From Lasiosphaeria ovina (Eukaryota; Ascomycota; Sordariomycetes; Sordariales; Lasiosphaeriaceae): DNA of 64,000 bases. The DNA lies in contig JAULSN010000004.1 of assembly GCA_033439765.1 (NCBI GenBank), positions 4,102,001 through 4,166,000 on the forward strand. The letters are read 5' to 3'. Position 1 is the first letter of the stretch. Each line of letters opens with the position of its first letter. Positions 1-12,900 of the stretch are shown in pieces. The notes beneath the pieces are model-generated. The model had not been told where the DNA came from. It did no database searches and was given only the letters and a program-made list of their open reading frames with translations. The translations under genes and the position numbers were made by a program.

Positions 1-959
1 TCAAACATAATCTCGATGTACTTGCCGAAACGCGACGAGTTGTCGTTTCTCGTCGTCTTCGCGTTTCCAAATGCCTCCATGATGGGATTCGTCGCCAGGA
101 TCGCCTCCTCGGTCTTGCTCATGGCTTCCGGACCCCTCTTTGATCTTGACCCGGGGCTGTCTGGCGATTCTCTGGTCGCGAAGTATCTCATGATGTATTT
201 GGCACTGACAGTCTTGCCGGCGCCCGATTCACCCGAGACGACGATGGTCTGGTTCTTGTTGTCTCGCAGCATATCCCTATTTCAAGTCAGCTAACGCCCG
301 CCCTCGAAAGCGCGCCACCGCCGCCGCGGAGTTCGTACATAAAAGCCTCCTCAGCTATAGCAAACAGATGAGGCGCTTGCGTTGCTCTCTGCTTCCCGGC
401 ATATACCTGCACCATACCGGGGACATAGAGAGAATCCACGCGAGCGAAGGGGTTTGTTGCTATTAGCACGATGCCCGAGTATGTGTATATCTCCTTCTGG
501 GCATATCGGAGACGAATTGCCTGCAAGACTGGTTGAGGTGAGCGCTGTCAGCATCCGGCGTCCACAGTTCCGCCCGAGTCGTTGGACATATTTACCAGCT
601 GGCTCGTTCAAGTGGGATAGATTTGTCAAGTCGTCGCTGGCTTCGAGCATTGTCGGGTTCATCAGCGGGGGAAGCGCCGGGTCGCTGCCCGACTGGAGGC
701 CCTCGGCGGAAACCTCGACGGTCTTGATCTACAGCCAGCGAGGATGGAGGTTTAGCCAAGTGGACATTCGAGAAGACGCCTTGCTTTGCACTCTGGTGGA
801 CGCGACCGGGGAGGGCCATCTTACCTCGCCATTTTCGAGCTCGAAGAGAATGTTAACTTTTGACCCAGCTATCGACTTCTTTATGACCTTGGACGCAACC
901 CAGCCCTCGGTTGCGTCGGGCTGCCATGCTCGAGTGCCCACATCATAGCTCTCCGACAT
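1..959 (-). CDS. myo2: Class V myosin heavy chain, N-terminal part (runs off the left edge)
   Basis: Actin motor that carries secretory vesicles and organelles toward hyphal tips. Four exons can be read on the minus strand: 959-825, 728-596, 528-339 and 276-1, with GT-AG introns whose phases all agree. The protein opens with [15 protein letters not shown], the usual start of fungal class V myosins, followed by the SH3-like N-terminal subdomain and the motor head. The segment [18 protein letters not shown] is motor core, and the P-loop GESGAGKT lies in exon 4 near position 225-250, followed by SRFGKYIEI (switch I side). The remaining motor, IQ motifs, coiled coil and cargo-binding tail lie outside the window. 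The class V assignment rests on the N-terminal match; the partial head alone cannot exclude another myosin class, but this is unlikely. Confidence 0.93.
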
Positions 960-3461
960 TGCATGCGGCGGGGGGAGGCTGAATCTGGGAAGACGGGGAG
1001 GTGGTGGTCAGAGAGCGGTCGGCGGCTTCAAAAAGCCAAATCTAGCCGCGAGCTGCCGACGGGAAGGCGATGGTTCGATGGCTAGGTTGTCGGACTCGCG
1101 AGAATCGAGCAGTGCAGCGGCAGCGAATCAAGGGACGAGTCTCTGCTCGAAACGAAGACATTCATGGGCGACAGATGGGGGCCGTTGGTCACTCGAGTTT
1201 CGACCTGAGCCCTGGTTGTCAGATGGCGTCGACGGCACCGATCGACGGATAAAGGACTTGGACGCGTGAAAGACGCGAGTTTGATTCCTCGCAAACGAGC
1301 TTCGGGCAGCAGGACCCAACTTAGGTATGGAGTAGGTAGGTAAGTAAGGTACGTGTAAAATGTCTGGGCCCGTCTTTAGAGTTTAGGGGCTGAAAAAAAA
1401 GGTGACATGGGTTTGATAAGTCGGCCGATAGGAGAAGCAGGCCAGGGCGTGCTTACGCTGTATCCCAGCAGCCTTTGTTATTATTACGTTGCCCGCTGTG
1501 AATCAGTACGAGCACGGAGCACAGGCTCGAGGGCGCAGAAAGAGGAACACCGACACCGCCGCTTGCAGAACGGGCTGAAAAACAACCAACTCTGGCCTGC
1601 ACAGACGGGCACTATTGGAGCACTGCAGGCACGAGAAGCCTTATTGTCTGCCTAATTATTTAGACCTTTGCCTTTACGAAAGCCATGCAGCTTTTACTGA
1701 TCAGTCAGTGCCATACTTGCACTTTCCTGGCATGTGTCGCATACTTACTGTCATTACGTATTACATACTCGGTATCAGTACCGATTTCAGCGTCCTACGT
1801 GTGTAATACGTGTTTTGGCGGTGATCTTGTGAGGTGGTTCAGTGTCTTTGTTTCAACTCTACGACCAGCCAGATAATAGGACACTCATACAGAGGACTAT
1901 GCATCCCTACTGCATTCTAGAAAAGCCGGGCACACTTCTTCAGCCACCAGGGAATGAAGTATGCCAAAAAATACGTTTTCGTTTTGCAGTCTTCAGCAGA
2001 TCGACTCCCCAGTTTCCCCTCGGTCCATCTCTTTGGTGAGTACGCCGGGAATGCCTGGGGGGGAATGTCGAATGCATTAAACCGCAAGGCCCCACTCCAA
2101 TGCAGGGGGACGAGCCACTCAAAGTGGGGCATTTGTGTTGAAACGCCAGTTCTCCAACCACACAGAAACGCTGGGGACAACTGACTGGCTCCGCCGTCAC
2201 AGATGATCTGCCAACTGCCAACGCTCGGGACATGCTGCCGAGGGTAAGGAGGAAAGACACACTGACGGACGGAACAGATGACCAACCTGGGTTCTATCCC
2301 GTCTGACAATTAACGAAATGCAGATCACGTCTGACGAAACTCCTACTCGAGTACACTAGACATCCAAAACCAAGAGAAATGAACAAGCAACTCTACCTCA
2401 CGGCGGGTTTCTTTAAGTGGACTGCGGGATATAAAACAAATATACCTAAAATTTGCTTCTTGCTCCCGCCGTCTGGGGCGGCAACCCCCTTTTTTCAGTT
2501 AGACTTACGGGCGCCCCTCCCCCCAAATCCGGAGAAATGCAGGCCATGCGGGAGAGAGTTTCGGGAACCTACTGACAGATGCTGCAGTGTCGGTATTCGT
2601 ACTGCCAGTTGGCAAAAGGTACGGTGATAAGGATGATTGCGTGCACTGTCCATTCGTGATTTTAGTAAACACCTACCCAAAACCGGAGCCTTTCTTCCAT
2701 TGTCAGGACCCAGGACAAAGATTTGTATGAGAGAGCCTGGGAGACATCGCCAGATTCGATTAGTCTTCTAGCGCGTTTAGCAGAAGTTTCTAGCGCAAAG
2801 ATTTGCCAATTCCATTTCCCTTCCGCTCCGGCTCTGCGGCGGTGGGAGAAACGCCGCGGCCGAAAACAAAAAAGGCCCCATGGGTAATTTCCACGTTGAA
2901 TGGGATGAGAGAGCCCGGGAATGAATTGAATGCCACGCTCAACCCCTGGAAGTGATCATCCCGAGAGCAACATCTCGGCGTTTCAGGCGCATGTAGGAGG
3001 AGGAGCGAATATGTGGTTGGTGCATGTGGCTCACTTTTCCAAGTTTCTCTCTTTTCCAGCATGCAGCCCTGCAGTCACTTCGGCCTTCCGACCGTCTCGC
3101 TTTCGAGACAGACACACAACGCCACATGGTTCCCATGCTCCCGTGCATTGTATGATATTCTACGGGTTACGGATACACCAAGATGAATACTGTATGCTAT
3201 CTTATATACATATACGCTTTGGTGTGTGGTTGCGTCCCCCGCTCAAAACACGAAGAAGAAAGAGAAGCACTAATTATAAGCATAGCACCGATCCATGATT
3301 TTGTTGAACTCCTTTTTTTATGACCGTGGCGTTTTTTTCACCCATGCCAATGCCAATGCCATTCATATGCTGCCGGGCGCCTCATGTTGAAGTTTGGACT
3401 CCGCGACTCCAAAACACACAAAATCCGGAATAAAGTCTCGCCCGTCGAAATCCAATTCGAC
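960..3461. other. Intergenic region, no gene recognised
   Basis: About 2.5 kb between the myosin start and the 3' end of the dehydrogenase gene. Open frames here are short, start at odd places and match no family I recognise. It must contain the myosin promoter. A TAGGTAGGTAAGTAAGG tract lies near 1330-1350. I see no tRNA or inverted repeat of note. Confidence 0.6.
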
Positions 3462-4968
3462 CTAGTACAAAACCCGGGTGAGAATGCGAGAATTGAGGGA
3501 ATTCAAGCTGTCGTGAATATCCTTGATATCGTCTGGCCTGACGTCACTAACATCGGCCATCAGATACGCGATATCACCCTTGCTATCCGAGATCTGCTTG
3601 TCGACATTATGCTCGGCCAAAATCTCATTGACCTTGCGTAGAACTCCGGGAACGTTGCGATGGATATAGATGACCCGTGCGTGGTTCGGCTCATCCGGAG
3701 TCAGCGAGCGCAACGTGACCTCGGGTACGTTCACGCTGCCGATGGTGGTGCCCTGGTTAATATACCGTACGAGGGCGTCGCTGACCTCGACGCCGATGGC
3801 TCGCTGCGCCTCTTCGGTGCTGCCACCAATGTGAGGTGTCAGGATGATGTTGCTGAGGCTGCGCAACTCCTCACCCCAGATGTTCAAGTCGCTGGTGAAA
3901 TAGTCGCCGTTGGCGGCCGGCTCGTTAGGATACACGTCCAATGCGGCGCCGGCAACTTTACCGGCTCGCATGGCCTGGATCAGAGCTGGAATGTCGACAA
4001 CAGTTCCGCGGCTGGCGTTGATGAGGTAGGAACCCGTCTTCATCTGCTCAAGCTGTTTGGCAGAGATCATGTTCTTGGTCTCTGGTGTCTCGGGCACGTG
4101 CAGGGTGACAAAGTCCGCCTCCTGCAGAAGAGCCTCCAGCGTCGGCACCTGCTTCGCTGTTCCGATGGCCATCAGGCTGAGGACGTCGTAGTAGATGACC
4201 GACATGCCCATGGCGTCTGCCAGAACCGAGAGTTGCGAGCCAATGTGGCCGTAGCCGACTATTCCGAGTGTCTTGCCTCGGATTTCCCAGCACTTGGAGC
4301 TCACCTTGTTCCAGGTGCCTCTATGCATCTCAAGCGAGCGGTCGCCCAGCTGGCGGGCGAGAGTGATAATCTCAGCAATCACCAGCTCGGCAACACTGCG
4401 GGAGTTGGCAAACGGCGAATTGAAGACGGCAATGCCATTCTTGGCGGCATAGGCCAAGTCGACCTGGTTAGTACCGATGCAGAAGCAGCCGATGACAAGG
4501 AGGTTCTTAGCCTCCCGCAAGACCTTCTCCGTCAGCTTCGTCTTGGATCGGATACCAATGACATGAACATCCCTGGGTCCATGGTTAACTCATGCTCCGA
4601 TCTGGTAGATGTGGTCTGTCCATGGCCGAGCGAGGTACGGGGCGGACAAGGGACGGAAGGACGGCGGCTCACCTGATCTTCTCAATGAGCTCGTCCTCGG
4701 AGAGAGACGTCTTGAGAAACTCGACTTGATATCCCTGGCGCTTCAGGACATCCCGACCGGTCTGGTTCACGTTCTCCAGGAGGAGGATCTTGATGTCTTC
4801 CGTGTTGAATGGCTTGAGCGCCTTGGCCACGGCCCTGTTTGGCAGTCCTCCGGCCGCGAAGCCATGGCCGGCTGAGGGGGAGTGAAAAGTTGTGGTGGGG
4901 GACACGCTGAGGCTGTACGAAACCGCCCGGTTCTCTAGGGGTTGGATGATGTCTCTTGCGGCCGCCAT
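3462..4968 (-). CDS. ser33: D-3-phosphoglycerate dehydrogenase (serine biosynthesis)
   Basis: NAD-dependent cytosolic enzyme that oxidises 3-phosphoglycerate to 3-phosphohydroxypyruvate, the first step of serine synthesis. Two exons, 4968-4673 and 4572-3462, give 468 aa, close to yeast Ser3/Ser33 (469). The order is a poorly conserved N-terminal tail, the substrate domain, the Rossmann domain with GIVGYGHIGSQ near residue 195, and catalytic residues Arg in NASRGTVVD, Glu in LDVYPNEP and His in LTPHIGGST. It ends in an ACT-type regulatory domain (HRNVPGVLRKVNEILAEHN), so feedback control by serine is plausible. The splice junction rebuilds an Arg codon before DVHVIGIRSKTKL. A 338-codon open frame on the opposite strand is a shadow of this gene. 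Confidence 0.96.
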
Positions 4969-6234
4969 GATGAGATGGTTGAAAAGAATGAGTTGGTGGG
5001 TATGGACCTTAGGTAGGAATTATGTGCCTCAATTGATCTCCTGTTTTGTGTTTTTGGCAAGCAATTGCTGTCTGTCCTTTGTCTTTGTACAAACAGAGAG
5101 ACGGGAACACTGAGAAGTCTACCTACCATATATTTCAGTGGACATGCAATGGTGGGGTTGTATGGATGCTTTATGGCGGGGTTGACTCACACACAGGCTG
5201 GGTCGTTGAAAATCTTTCTGGGCCGCCTGATGACGGAATGCAAAACCCCACGCCGCTGTCGCCGCCTCGGGCTTTACTGCGTTGGTCGTTTCCCAGCCCT
5301 GGACCGCCTCATCATCCACGTCCGAATTGCTCTGTTTCGATGGAAACTCGCCAATCGGGCACCTCCCCCAAACACGTAGTGGTTTTAAATGAAAGGGCTT
5401 CAATCGTAATTTGTGATATATGTGCCTACAGTACCTACCTAATCACTCATCCCTACCTTATATCTTTCCCTATTTTGGGCTACCAACCTTGATGGTATCT
5501 ATCCTGTGGATGTACTGCTACTATATCGTTGATCCCAGTGCAAACATAAAGAGATCCCGTCCAGTACCAATGGTCATAAACTTGCGTGGGTGGTAGGTCA
5601 TTGAAATTCCTCTCGGCGCCGGCACCGCGGAAACCATTAGTCGCCAAATATCGGAACTGCCAATCAAGCATCTTGCATGGGACGGTGCAGGGCTCTGATG
5701 ATCTAAGCTGCCGTGGCCCACAGACCCTGCAAGCGATCAGTCACATTGCACACTTGGTTGGCAGAGAGGAACTCGAACAGTCGTCTTTCCAGAGGCCCTA
5801 AATTCAACAGTCGATTCTCCTCCTATTGTTTATCAAATAGCAACTTGTAAGTCCCCCTTACGCACGACGACGTGTCTTGGATTAACCAATATTCGCTTTT
5901 CTGCGTCAATGGAACCATGAAGGGTCAGTCACCGTTCATCGAACACTCGGCCGCCTAGGACTTTGCCACCCATCGGAAGCGACCAAAACATCAAGTTCTG
6001 TAAAGCAAATTCACCTCAAGACATCCTTACTGACCGTCCGCGAACCATGCTCTATTGACCATTACGCTACCCACGTGCCGCCTCCATCCATCCCAAAGCT
6101 GAGGGGGCTGCCAGAGGGCATTTGTGTTTGAAGATTATCTTTGGTGCGGTCCCCTATGTAGACGGGGGTAAACAAGAACGGAGTATCCCATTGATTAAAA
6201 CGAGTGGGGTCTCGCCAGCTTAGCTGCATCGTAT
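4969..6234. other. Intergenic region, no gene recognised
   Basis: 1.27 kb between the start of the dehydrogenase gene and the 3' end of NAP1, both on the minus strand, so it holds the dehydrogenase promoter and the NAP1 terminator. Short open frames here have no recognisable content. CTACCTACC-type repeats occur near 5118 and 5430-5460. Confidence 0.6.
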
Positions 6235-7742
6235 CTAGCTCTGTTTGCACTCAGCAGCCTCCGGCTTCGGCTTGGTGCCATCCTCCTATACGTTGTTAGT
6301 CTGTGTCCAAAACATAGTTAACCGCGTTTGTCAGGACTCACATCATCCTCCTCGGACTCGTCCTCGTCGTCGTGGTCCTCGCTGTTGTCATCGTCGTCTT
6401 CGTCGTCATCCTCATCGAAGTCGCCCTCCTCCAGGTCGTCCTCGTCAAGCTCCTCGAAGGCAAGCGCCTCCCCAGTGAACCAGTCAATCGCACGAGGAAT
6501 CAGCTTCTCCTTGATATCCTCGCCCAGCTGGTAGTCGAGTTCTAGGCGCTCCTCGATGTCAGAGGCGGCATCGTCATCATCTTCTTCGGTCGGGGCCAAG
6601 GGGGGCGAGAAGAAGTTGAAAAACGACTCGGTCGGCACAGTCTTCTTCACAATGCGGGTTTGCTTTGTGTCTATAAAAGGTGAGCGGTTGGTCTTTAATG
6701 CATCGGATGATACTTACTCTTGTTGCGCTGCTTCTTTTGCTCGACGCGGACGGTCAAGTCCTGGCCATCCTTCCACTCGATCTTGTCTCCCTCGGCGTGG
6801 TCGTAGATGAAGTCGCCGCCATACCCGCTCTCGTTCTGATAGAAATATGTCTTGGTGACCGTCTTGTTGGTGAAGAAAGGGTTCTCGGCGAACTCGAAAA
6901 TCAAACGGAAACCGGGCTTATCAAGATACTCCATACGGATGTCAGTAAGAGACTTGAGGGCCTCCTCATCACGATCCGTGATCATTTCGGCAAGTGACAT
7001 CTGGTTCTTCATGGCAGAGAGCCAGAATTCGGGAATGCCGGACACCTTCTCGGCCGACTCGGCGGGCTTGGCCTCCTTGACGGCAGCGCCCTCGCCCTCC
7101 TCCTCGTCATCCTCCTCCTCATCTTCCTCACCGGCCAGGACCTGCTCCTCGGTCGGCTCGTTGTTGCCGTTTACAATGGAAGAGCGCTGCTCGTAAAGAG
7201 GGGTAAACTTGGCAAAGTACTTCTTCTCGAGCTGGAGAACCTCCTCCTGGAACGCGGCCTCAAGCTTGGAGTGCTCCTTTTGGATGCCTTTCAGGCCGGA
7301 GACGCGGCGCTTGACCTCGGTGGGAAGCGACTCGATGTACCCTGACGAGCGGCCAACGAGCGAGCCCAGGCGTCCCTGAATCAGAGACACGAGCTTTGGG
7401 TTTTGGGCGAAGATAGAAGCAGCGGCCGCCCGATCCAGGTCCTCTGCGTGAAGGGAAGCAGCATCAGTCTCGGTACTCTGTGGTGCAGAAATAGAATGCC
7501 GTGTGCGTTGGGCAGCAACCGCGCGTGACTAACCTTCCTTGATGCTCGCAACTCCGGGCTGCTGAGCGTGCGATGAAATCGGAGCATTGCTTGCTGGGGT
7601 GTTCTGAGGGGTGCTGACTCCGAGGTTAGTAGGGCTTATCGCGAGCCGACGGCGGCAAGCTGGCGGCGCTGTCAATCCATCTGGAGAAAACTTACGGGGC
7701 GGTGGCCGGGTCTGGCCGCTTGTTTCTGATAGGCTCTGCCAT
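6235..7742 (-). CDS. nap1: Nucleosome assembly protein 1 (histone chaperone)
   Basis: Binds H2A-H2B and H3-H4, moves histones into the nucleus and assembles nucleosomes; in yeast it also acts with the cyclin Clb2 and septin regulators. Five exons: 7742-7696, 7613-7534, 7443-6718, 6670-6342 and 6285-6235, giving 410 aa. The NAP fold is clear in exon 3 ([48 protein letters not shown]). Exon 4 carries the acidic tail, almost pure Asp/Glu. The last exon ends in Cys-Lys-Gln-Ser, the CaaX box also known at the end of yeast Nap1, so farnesylation is likely. A CTAAC branch site precedes exon 2. Length agrees with yeast Nap1 (417). Confidence 0.96.
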
Positions 7743-8477
7743 GGCGACTACGGTGATGTCGAAAACGACGCGATCTGTTGGGATGCGGAAGGGAATGTGT
7801 AACCACGACAAAGCGAGCAGGCCGATCGAGATGTGGTTTACGTGAGGAGACGAGGTTGTGGGAAAAAAATAGAGAGATGGGGGTTACTGTTTGTTCCGTG
7901 CTTGTGAGTGCAGGAAATGTTGGGGAGGGGGAAAAGCTGTCAATGGGTCACTGGAAAATTTGCGGGGCAATCCTGGCCAGTGCGAGGCCCAATGCTTTGC
8001 TTCGGCTTGTGAATCGCGACAGCAGGGAACATTTCCCCTCTATTTTCCTCTATCATTTATTCCATGCCTCGCTTTGCCACGCACTGCACCGGCTGTGAAA
8101 TTTTTAACGTCATGAATCTTCGCCTCCTTCCTGACGCCAAAATATCCGACTTTTGCGTCTTTGCGGCCACGAAACAAATTGTCCAGAAATCGCTTCAACG
8201 CCGATACTTCCGTAAAGGTTGATACTAACCAGTTCACCGCCCTCCCCCGCTTCAGGTTACGCACTTCCGTCTTGGAACGAAGCCATATCATCTTCGGCTT
8301 CCCCCACGTGCCCGCAGATTCAAGGTTCAACAATGAATCTAAATTTTGCCTATCTCCGCCCCTTTATTGTAGGCACGCGGGAGCGAGATGAGGGGAGTAG
8401 TTTTATTTTTCAGGGCCCATAAGAGTGTTTTGAATCCGAGTCAGTTCGTTCACTGATGGTATCGTCTCAACTATTCC

Positions 8478-8495
8478 TTTTTTTTTTTTTTTTTT
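8478..8495. repeat. Homopolymer T run (18 bases)
   Basis: Uninterrupted T tract about 740 bp upstream of NAP1. Such poly(dA:dT) tracts exclude nucleosomes in yeast promoters; that role here is inference. Confidence 0.8.
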
Positions 8496-9200
8496 GCAAA
8501 CGCAGACCTCCTTGAAAGAGCAACTGTGAGGCAGCGACGCCCCTGGTTTGGAGTGATTACGATGACTTGAATCCCGATGCCACTCCCCCAGTAGCTACTC
8601 ATAGCATTCAAACACATTTTTCTCTAATCTAACTGTGTCTTCTTTTTATATGGTTGGGTGTGTTTCTTTTGGGTTTGAGACCCTATCGCAAGGCGTAAAG
8701 CTATATATCGTTAGAAAATTGATACCAATTCCAAAGGGGCGAAAGGGAGGGGTAATTTTATAAATCGACAGCCAGAGGCTTCCAGCCTTGAATAAGTCTC
8801 CGCCACCAGTGGGTCGGGTGTGTTAGCCCCTTGGCCAACCTGGTTTGGTTGAGTTCGGTCAACAGTGCGTTCTTTCTTATATTGGATTTGGAGATGTTCT
8901 CAAGCTTTTCTAGTGTCTGAGCTCTACGGGGCGATATATTGTTAGAGGTCGTGTCAAGAAAACCATGGTCTTTTATGCATTTATTGCACGAACGCCAATA
9001 TGTTTCTACTGTACTTCATACATTCCTGTTTGATGCCTATGGGCATCTGCTTCACGAACAACGTGATTTAGTTTGCATTGCATGGAAAATGAAATCCCCT
9101 ATGTTGCGTGTACATGCTAAGGTCCCTTTGCTCACCGTTGATACCATTACAATCCGATTACCATCCTATTATCTTCCATTCTTGAAGTACCGAGTATATA

Positions 9201-9445
9201 GTCCAACCCCTGAATGTTTGTTAGCGGGCAACTTTCCAAGATGCCGAACGGCCTCGACGACTTACTACTCGTCCTAGGATTTTTTCGCTGAGGGAGGTAA
9301 TAGCTATTAGAATCCCCTATTTTGAATTTTCACGGCCTATCTCTTCTTTAGACACTCTTCTTATAGGTCTTTCTTAGCCGACGTATTTGCTATAGTCGTT
9401 TCCTTCCTCTGAAGTACCACGCTAACAAACATTTGGGAATTGGAG
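9201..9445. repeat. Imperfect inverted-repeat pair, possible decayed MITE
   Basis: AATGTTTGTTAGCG at 9213-9226 is repeated exactly in inverted form at 9420-9433, with weaker matching outward (CCAA and CC blocks) to about 9203 and 9443. The enclosed roughly 190 bp are AT-rich with no gene. No clear target-site duplication is seen, so the element assignment is tentative. Confidence 0.35.
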
Positions 9446-9976
9446 TGACAGCCAATCATCAGCTCAGAGATGGGCAAGTTTTCCAAAGCATTCGGCTCAG
9501 TAATACAGAATCTGTGTTGCAATCTATCTCCAGTAAGATAAGGTAGATACTAGGGTGCCAAAGAGAATATCTCTTCAACAAAAGGATGATATTCATACAT
9601 GGCGATTTTACATGCAATTTCATGTAAATGTGTCCAGATACTCGCAAGATTTGCGTGTAATAACGTTACATTACACGTCATGATCAGTTACACTTTAGTA
9701 ATAAGGCAGCCAATGACCTCCCGGTCTGCCACACAGTATGGAGCTCCAGAGCTGTCTCTGGCCCACAGCGGCAGGCCAACGTCTTGCAAGTGCCACAGGC
9801 CCCGCCAATTGGATTCGAGAACTTGTTTCTCAGTATCTTCGATCAACGAAAAGCACTAGACAACACGACAAGTCTTGGTTGCCTTTGCCTGACTTGACTA
9901 CGATGCGTACACGGCGCGCACACTTTAAAACCCGCGACCAGTTTTGCTAGCAGAAGAAAGAGCCGCCGCCGCCGCC

Positions 9977-12900
9977 ATGGACCGATTCACAGACACACCG
10001 GCGCACGAGGACCACCAAAACGGGTCGTACGCGAGCAACAATGGCCATGGATTCTACCGTCTCCAGTCAAATGCCAGCAACCCCAGCATCTTCGAAGATG
10101 TGGAGATGGCGCATGACGAGGTTAGGCGTCCCGCTGCCCTACCTTAGTTGACAATGGCCAGGGCTTTCTAACATTGGATATCACAGCTCTACTCGGGCCC
10201 CATGGCCGAGTCCCTCCCAACAAGTGTCTCAGCCTTCAGCCACCGTCGCGGCCGTGCCGACTCGACCAGGAGCTTCTCGTTCTACCAAGACGATGAGGAG
10301 GATGAGGGTGAGAACGAAAATGAAGATCGAGACGAAGATATTCGGTCTGTGTCCGAGTTTGGGGGGTCAGTAGCTCTGGGGCGTGGGCGCATTCCGGTGC
10401 ACGACGATGAAGAGGGGATATCGTTTGACGACGATGTGTTAGACGAGGAGGACTCAGCAGACCTCGAGCGGCAGGCCGCCGATAACGACTACGTCCTCCA
10501 CCGAAGGTCTTCTACACAGTCCAGAGACTCTGTTCGCAGCAGGCTTCTGCGGCACGACAGTGGATTGTCGGGCAGTTCGCACGGGATCGGCCGCAACAGC
10601 CAAAAGGTCTACATGGTCAACGAGGACATGTACATTGCCATTGCTGGGTTTCGCACAAGCCTTGTAGGGCTCGCCGCCTATTCTCTCATATGCTTTGCCA
10701 CCCTTGGACTTGGCTGGCTCCTGTTCCGCTGGCTGCCTCGGTGGCATGTCAGATTAATAGGGAAGCCGACGCCCCTACGCGACTGTCAGTGGGTTGTAGT
10801 TGAGGTGTGTACCCCCTGCCGTTCAATTGTCTCACCGATGTACACACCCGCTCGGAAATCGATACTGACGCCATCATAGAACCAATGGAACGAAATGGCG
10901 ATCCTAGAAGTCGAGTCTAGACCGTACGGTAGGCCGCTCACGTCCGTGTTCGGGTCTCCTGGGAAGCTGGGCTCGTATTTGATGGACGAGGATAACGACC
11001 CCATTCTCAGAGATCTGCGAATGCTCAACTACCGCTACGTGCGCTTCTACTTCCACCCTCTCAAGGACAAGTTCCTTCTGTGCAATGGATGGAAAGATCC
11101 CCTCTGGTCTAATGTGCGAGAGATCCGCGCCGGCCTCGACAGCGATGAGAAAAGCCACCGCGATGTTGTCTTCGGCAGCAATCTCATCGATATTGAGCAA
11201 AAATCAGCCTTCCGCCTATTGGTTGACGAAGTATGTGTTGTCTCGAATGAGCAATGTTTGAAGACTTGCTGACTTGACTCGATCTAGGTATTCCACCCAT
11301 TTTACGTCTTTCAGATCGCCAGTCTGATTCTATGGTCCATGGACTCCTACTTTTACTACGCTGCTGCTATTTTTGTCATGTCAGTGGGCAGCATCATAAC
11401 AACCTTGGTTGAAACACGATCGGTAAGTACTTTTTATTGTCGCCTCGAGTGTCTTCACCGTGCGTGTGCTAATTTGACCAGTCTATGAGACGGCTCCGTG
11501 AGATATCTAAGTTTGTATGCGACGTAAGAGTTCTTCGGAACGGATTTTGTACGCACCCAAGTTGGAGCCAAGAGATTCAGGCGGATGGCTAACAAAATGG
11601 CAGGGCGCTATGTCTCCTCGGGTGATCTCGTCCCTGGCGACGTATACGAAGTTAGCGATCCAAGTCTTGGCCAGTTTCCTGCCGACAGCCTTCTGCTCAG
11701 TGGCGACTGCATTGTTAATGAAAGCATGCTCACTGGAGAATCTGTGCCCGTGTCCAAAACACCCGCCACTGATGAGACGCTTCGTAACTTGGATCTCTCC
11801 GCATCGGCGGAGCTGCCCGAGGTCGCCAAACATTTCTTATTTTGCGGCACAAAGATTATCCGCGCTCGGCGACCCCAGGACTCGCCTGACGAAGAAGCCG
11901 TTGGGCTTGCTATGGTTGTAAGGACCGGCTTCAACACTACCAAAGGTGCCCTTGTCCGCTCAATGCTCTTCCCCAAGCCTTCGGGTTTCAAATTCTACAG
12001 AGACTCGTTTCGATACATCTCGGTGATGGCATGCGTGGCGTTGGTCGGGTTTATGGCGTCTTTTGTCAATTTCATCAGGCTCCGGCTCGAGTGGCATTTG
12101 ATTGTTGTGCGGGCGCTTGATCTCATCACCATTGTGGTGCCGCCGGCATTGCCAGCGACTCTCACAATTGGCACAAGCTTTGCCCTTAGCCGTTTGAAGG
12201 CGAAGAAGATATTCTGCATCAGTCCTCAGAGAGTGAACGTGGGCGGCAAGCTTGACATTATGTGCTTCGACAAGACTGGAACTCTTACCGAGGAAGGCCT
12301 TGATATTCTCGGCGTTCGCGTGGTCTTGCGGTCGACCAACCGATTTAGCGACACGTTGAGCAGCCCAGACGTACTCGTCCCTAACCAAAATCACGGATCA
12401 GGTATCGAGGACTCGGGTGATACCCTGAAGGCTGCGCTCTACACCATGGCAACATGCCACTCTCTCCGGTCAGTTGATGACGAGCTTGTCGGAGATCCCA
12501 TGGACCTCAAAATGTTCGAGTTCACGCGGTGGACGTTTGAGGAAGGAAACATAGGTGGAGGCAACAACGAGGATGAAGAGCAGGGAACTCTGCATCCTGC
12601 CATCGCCAGACCCCCGTCTGGGGCAAAGGACGGCGCAAATGGCTCCCAGCCGATTGCCGGACACGTAAGTGCCACAATTGCTTGATATCTTGGCCCGGAT
12701 TGCTAAATTTTTACCAGACGCCCTTTGAACTTGGGGTTCTCAAGTCCTTCGAATTTGTGTCCCAACTTCGTCGGGCAAGCGTCATTGTGAGGACATTTGG
12801 TCGGCAGAGTGGAGACATTTTCGTGAAGGGTGCTCCGGAGTGCATGAGAGACATCTGCAAGCCTGAGACGTGTAAGTGAACATCAGATGAACTCAATGGG

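Larger units (their letters stand above)
7743..9976. other. Divergent intergenic region between NAP1 and the P5B ATPase
   Basis: 2.2 kb that must hold both promoters. It contains an 18-base T run (8478-8495), an AT-rich part from about 8900 to 9700, an inverted-repeat pair at 9201-9227/9420-9445 and two short near-palindromes (9607-9628, 9655-9676). Open frames of up to 112 codons in the AT-rich part match nothing I know. Confidence 0.55.

Noticed and set aside
1270..1300. Possible tRNA B-box (AGTTTGATTCCTC)
   Set aside because: No matching A-box or cloverleaf could be built upstream; a weak match expected by chance.
3660..4676. 338-codon open frame on the plus strand
   Set aside because: It lies antisense to phosphoglycerate dehydrogenase and crosses its intron; GC-rich third positions make long antisense frames common here. 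No family match.
8939..9277. 112-codon frame in the AT-rich upstream region
   Set aside because: No recognisable content and it overlaps the end of an inverted-repeat pair.
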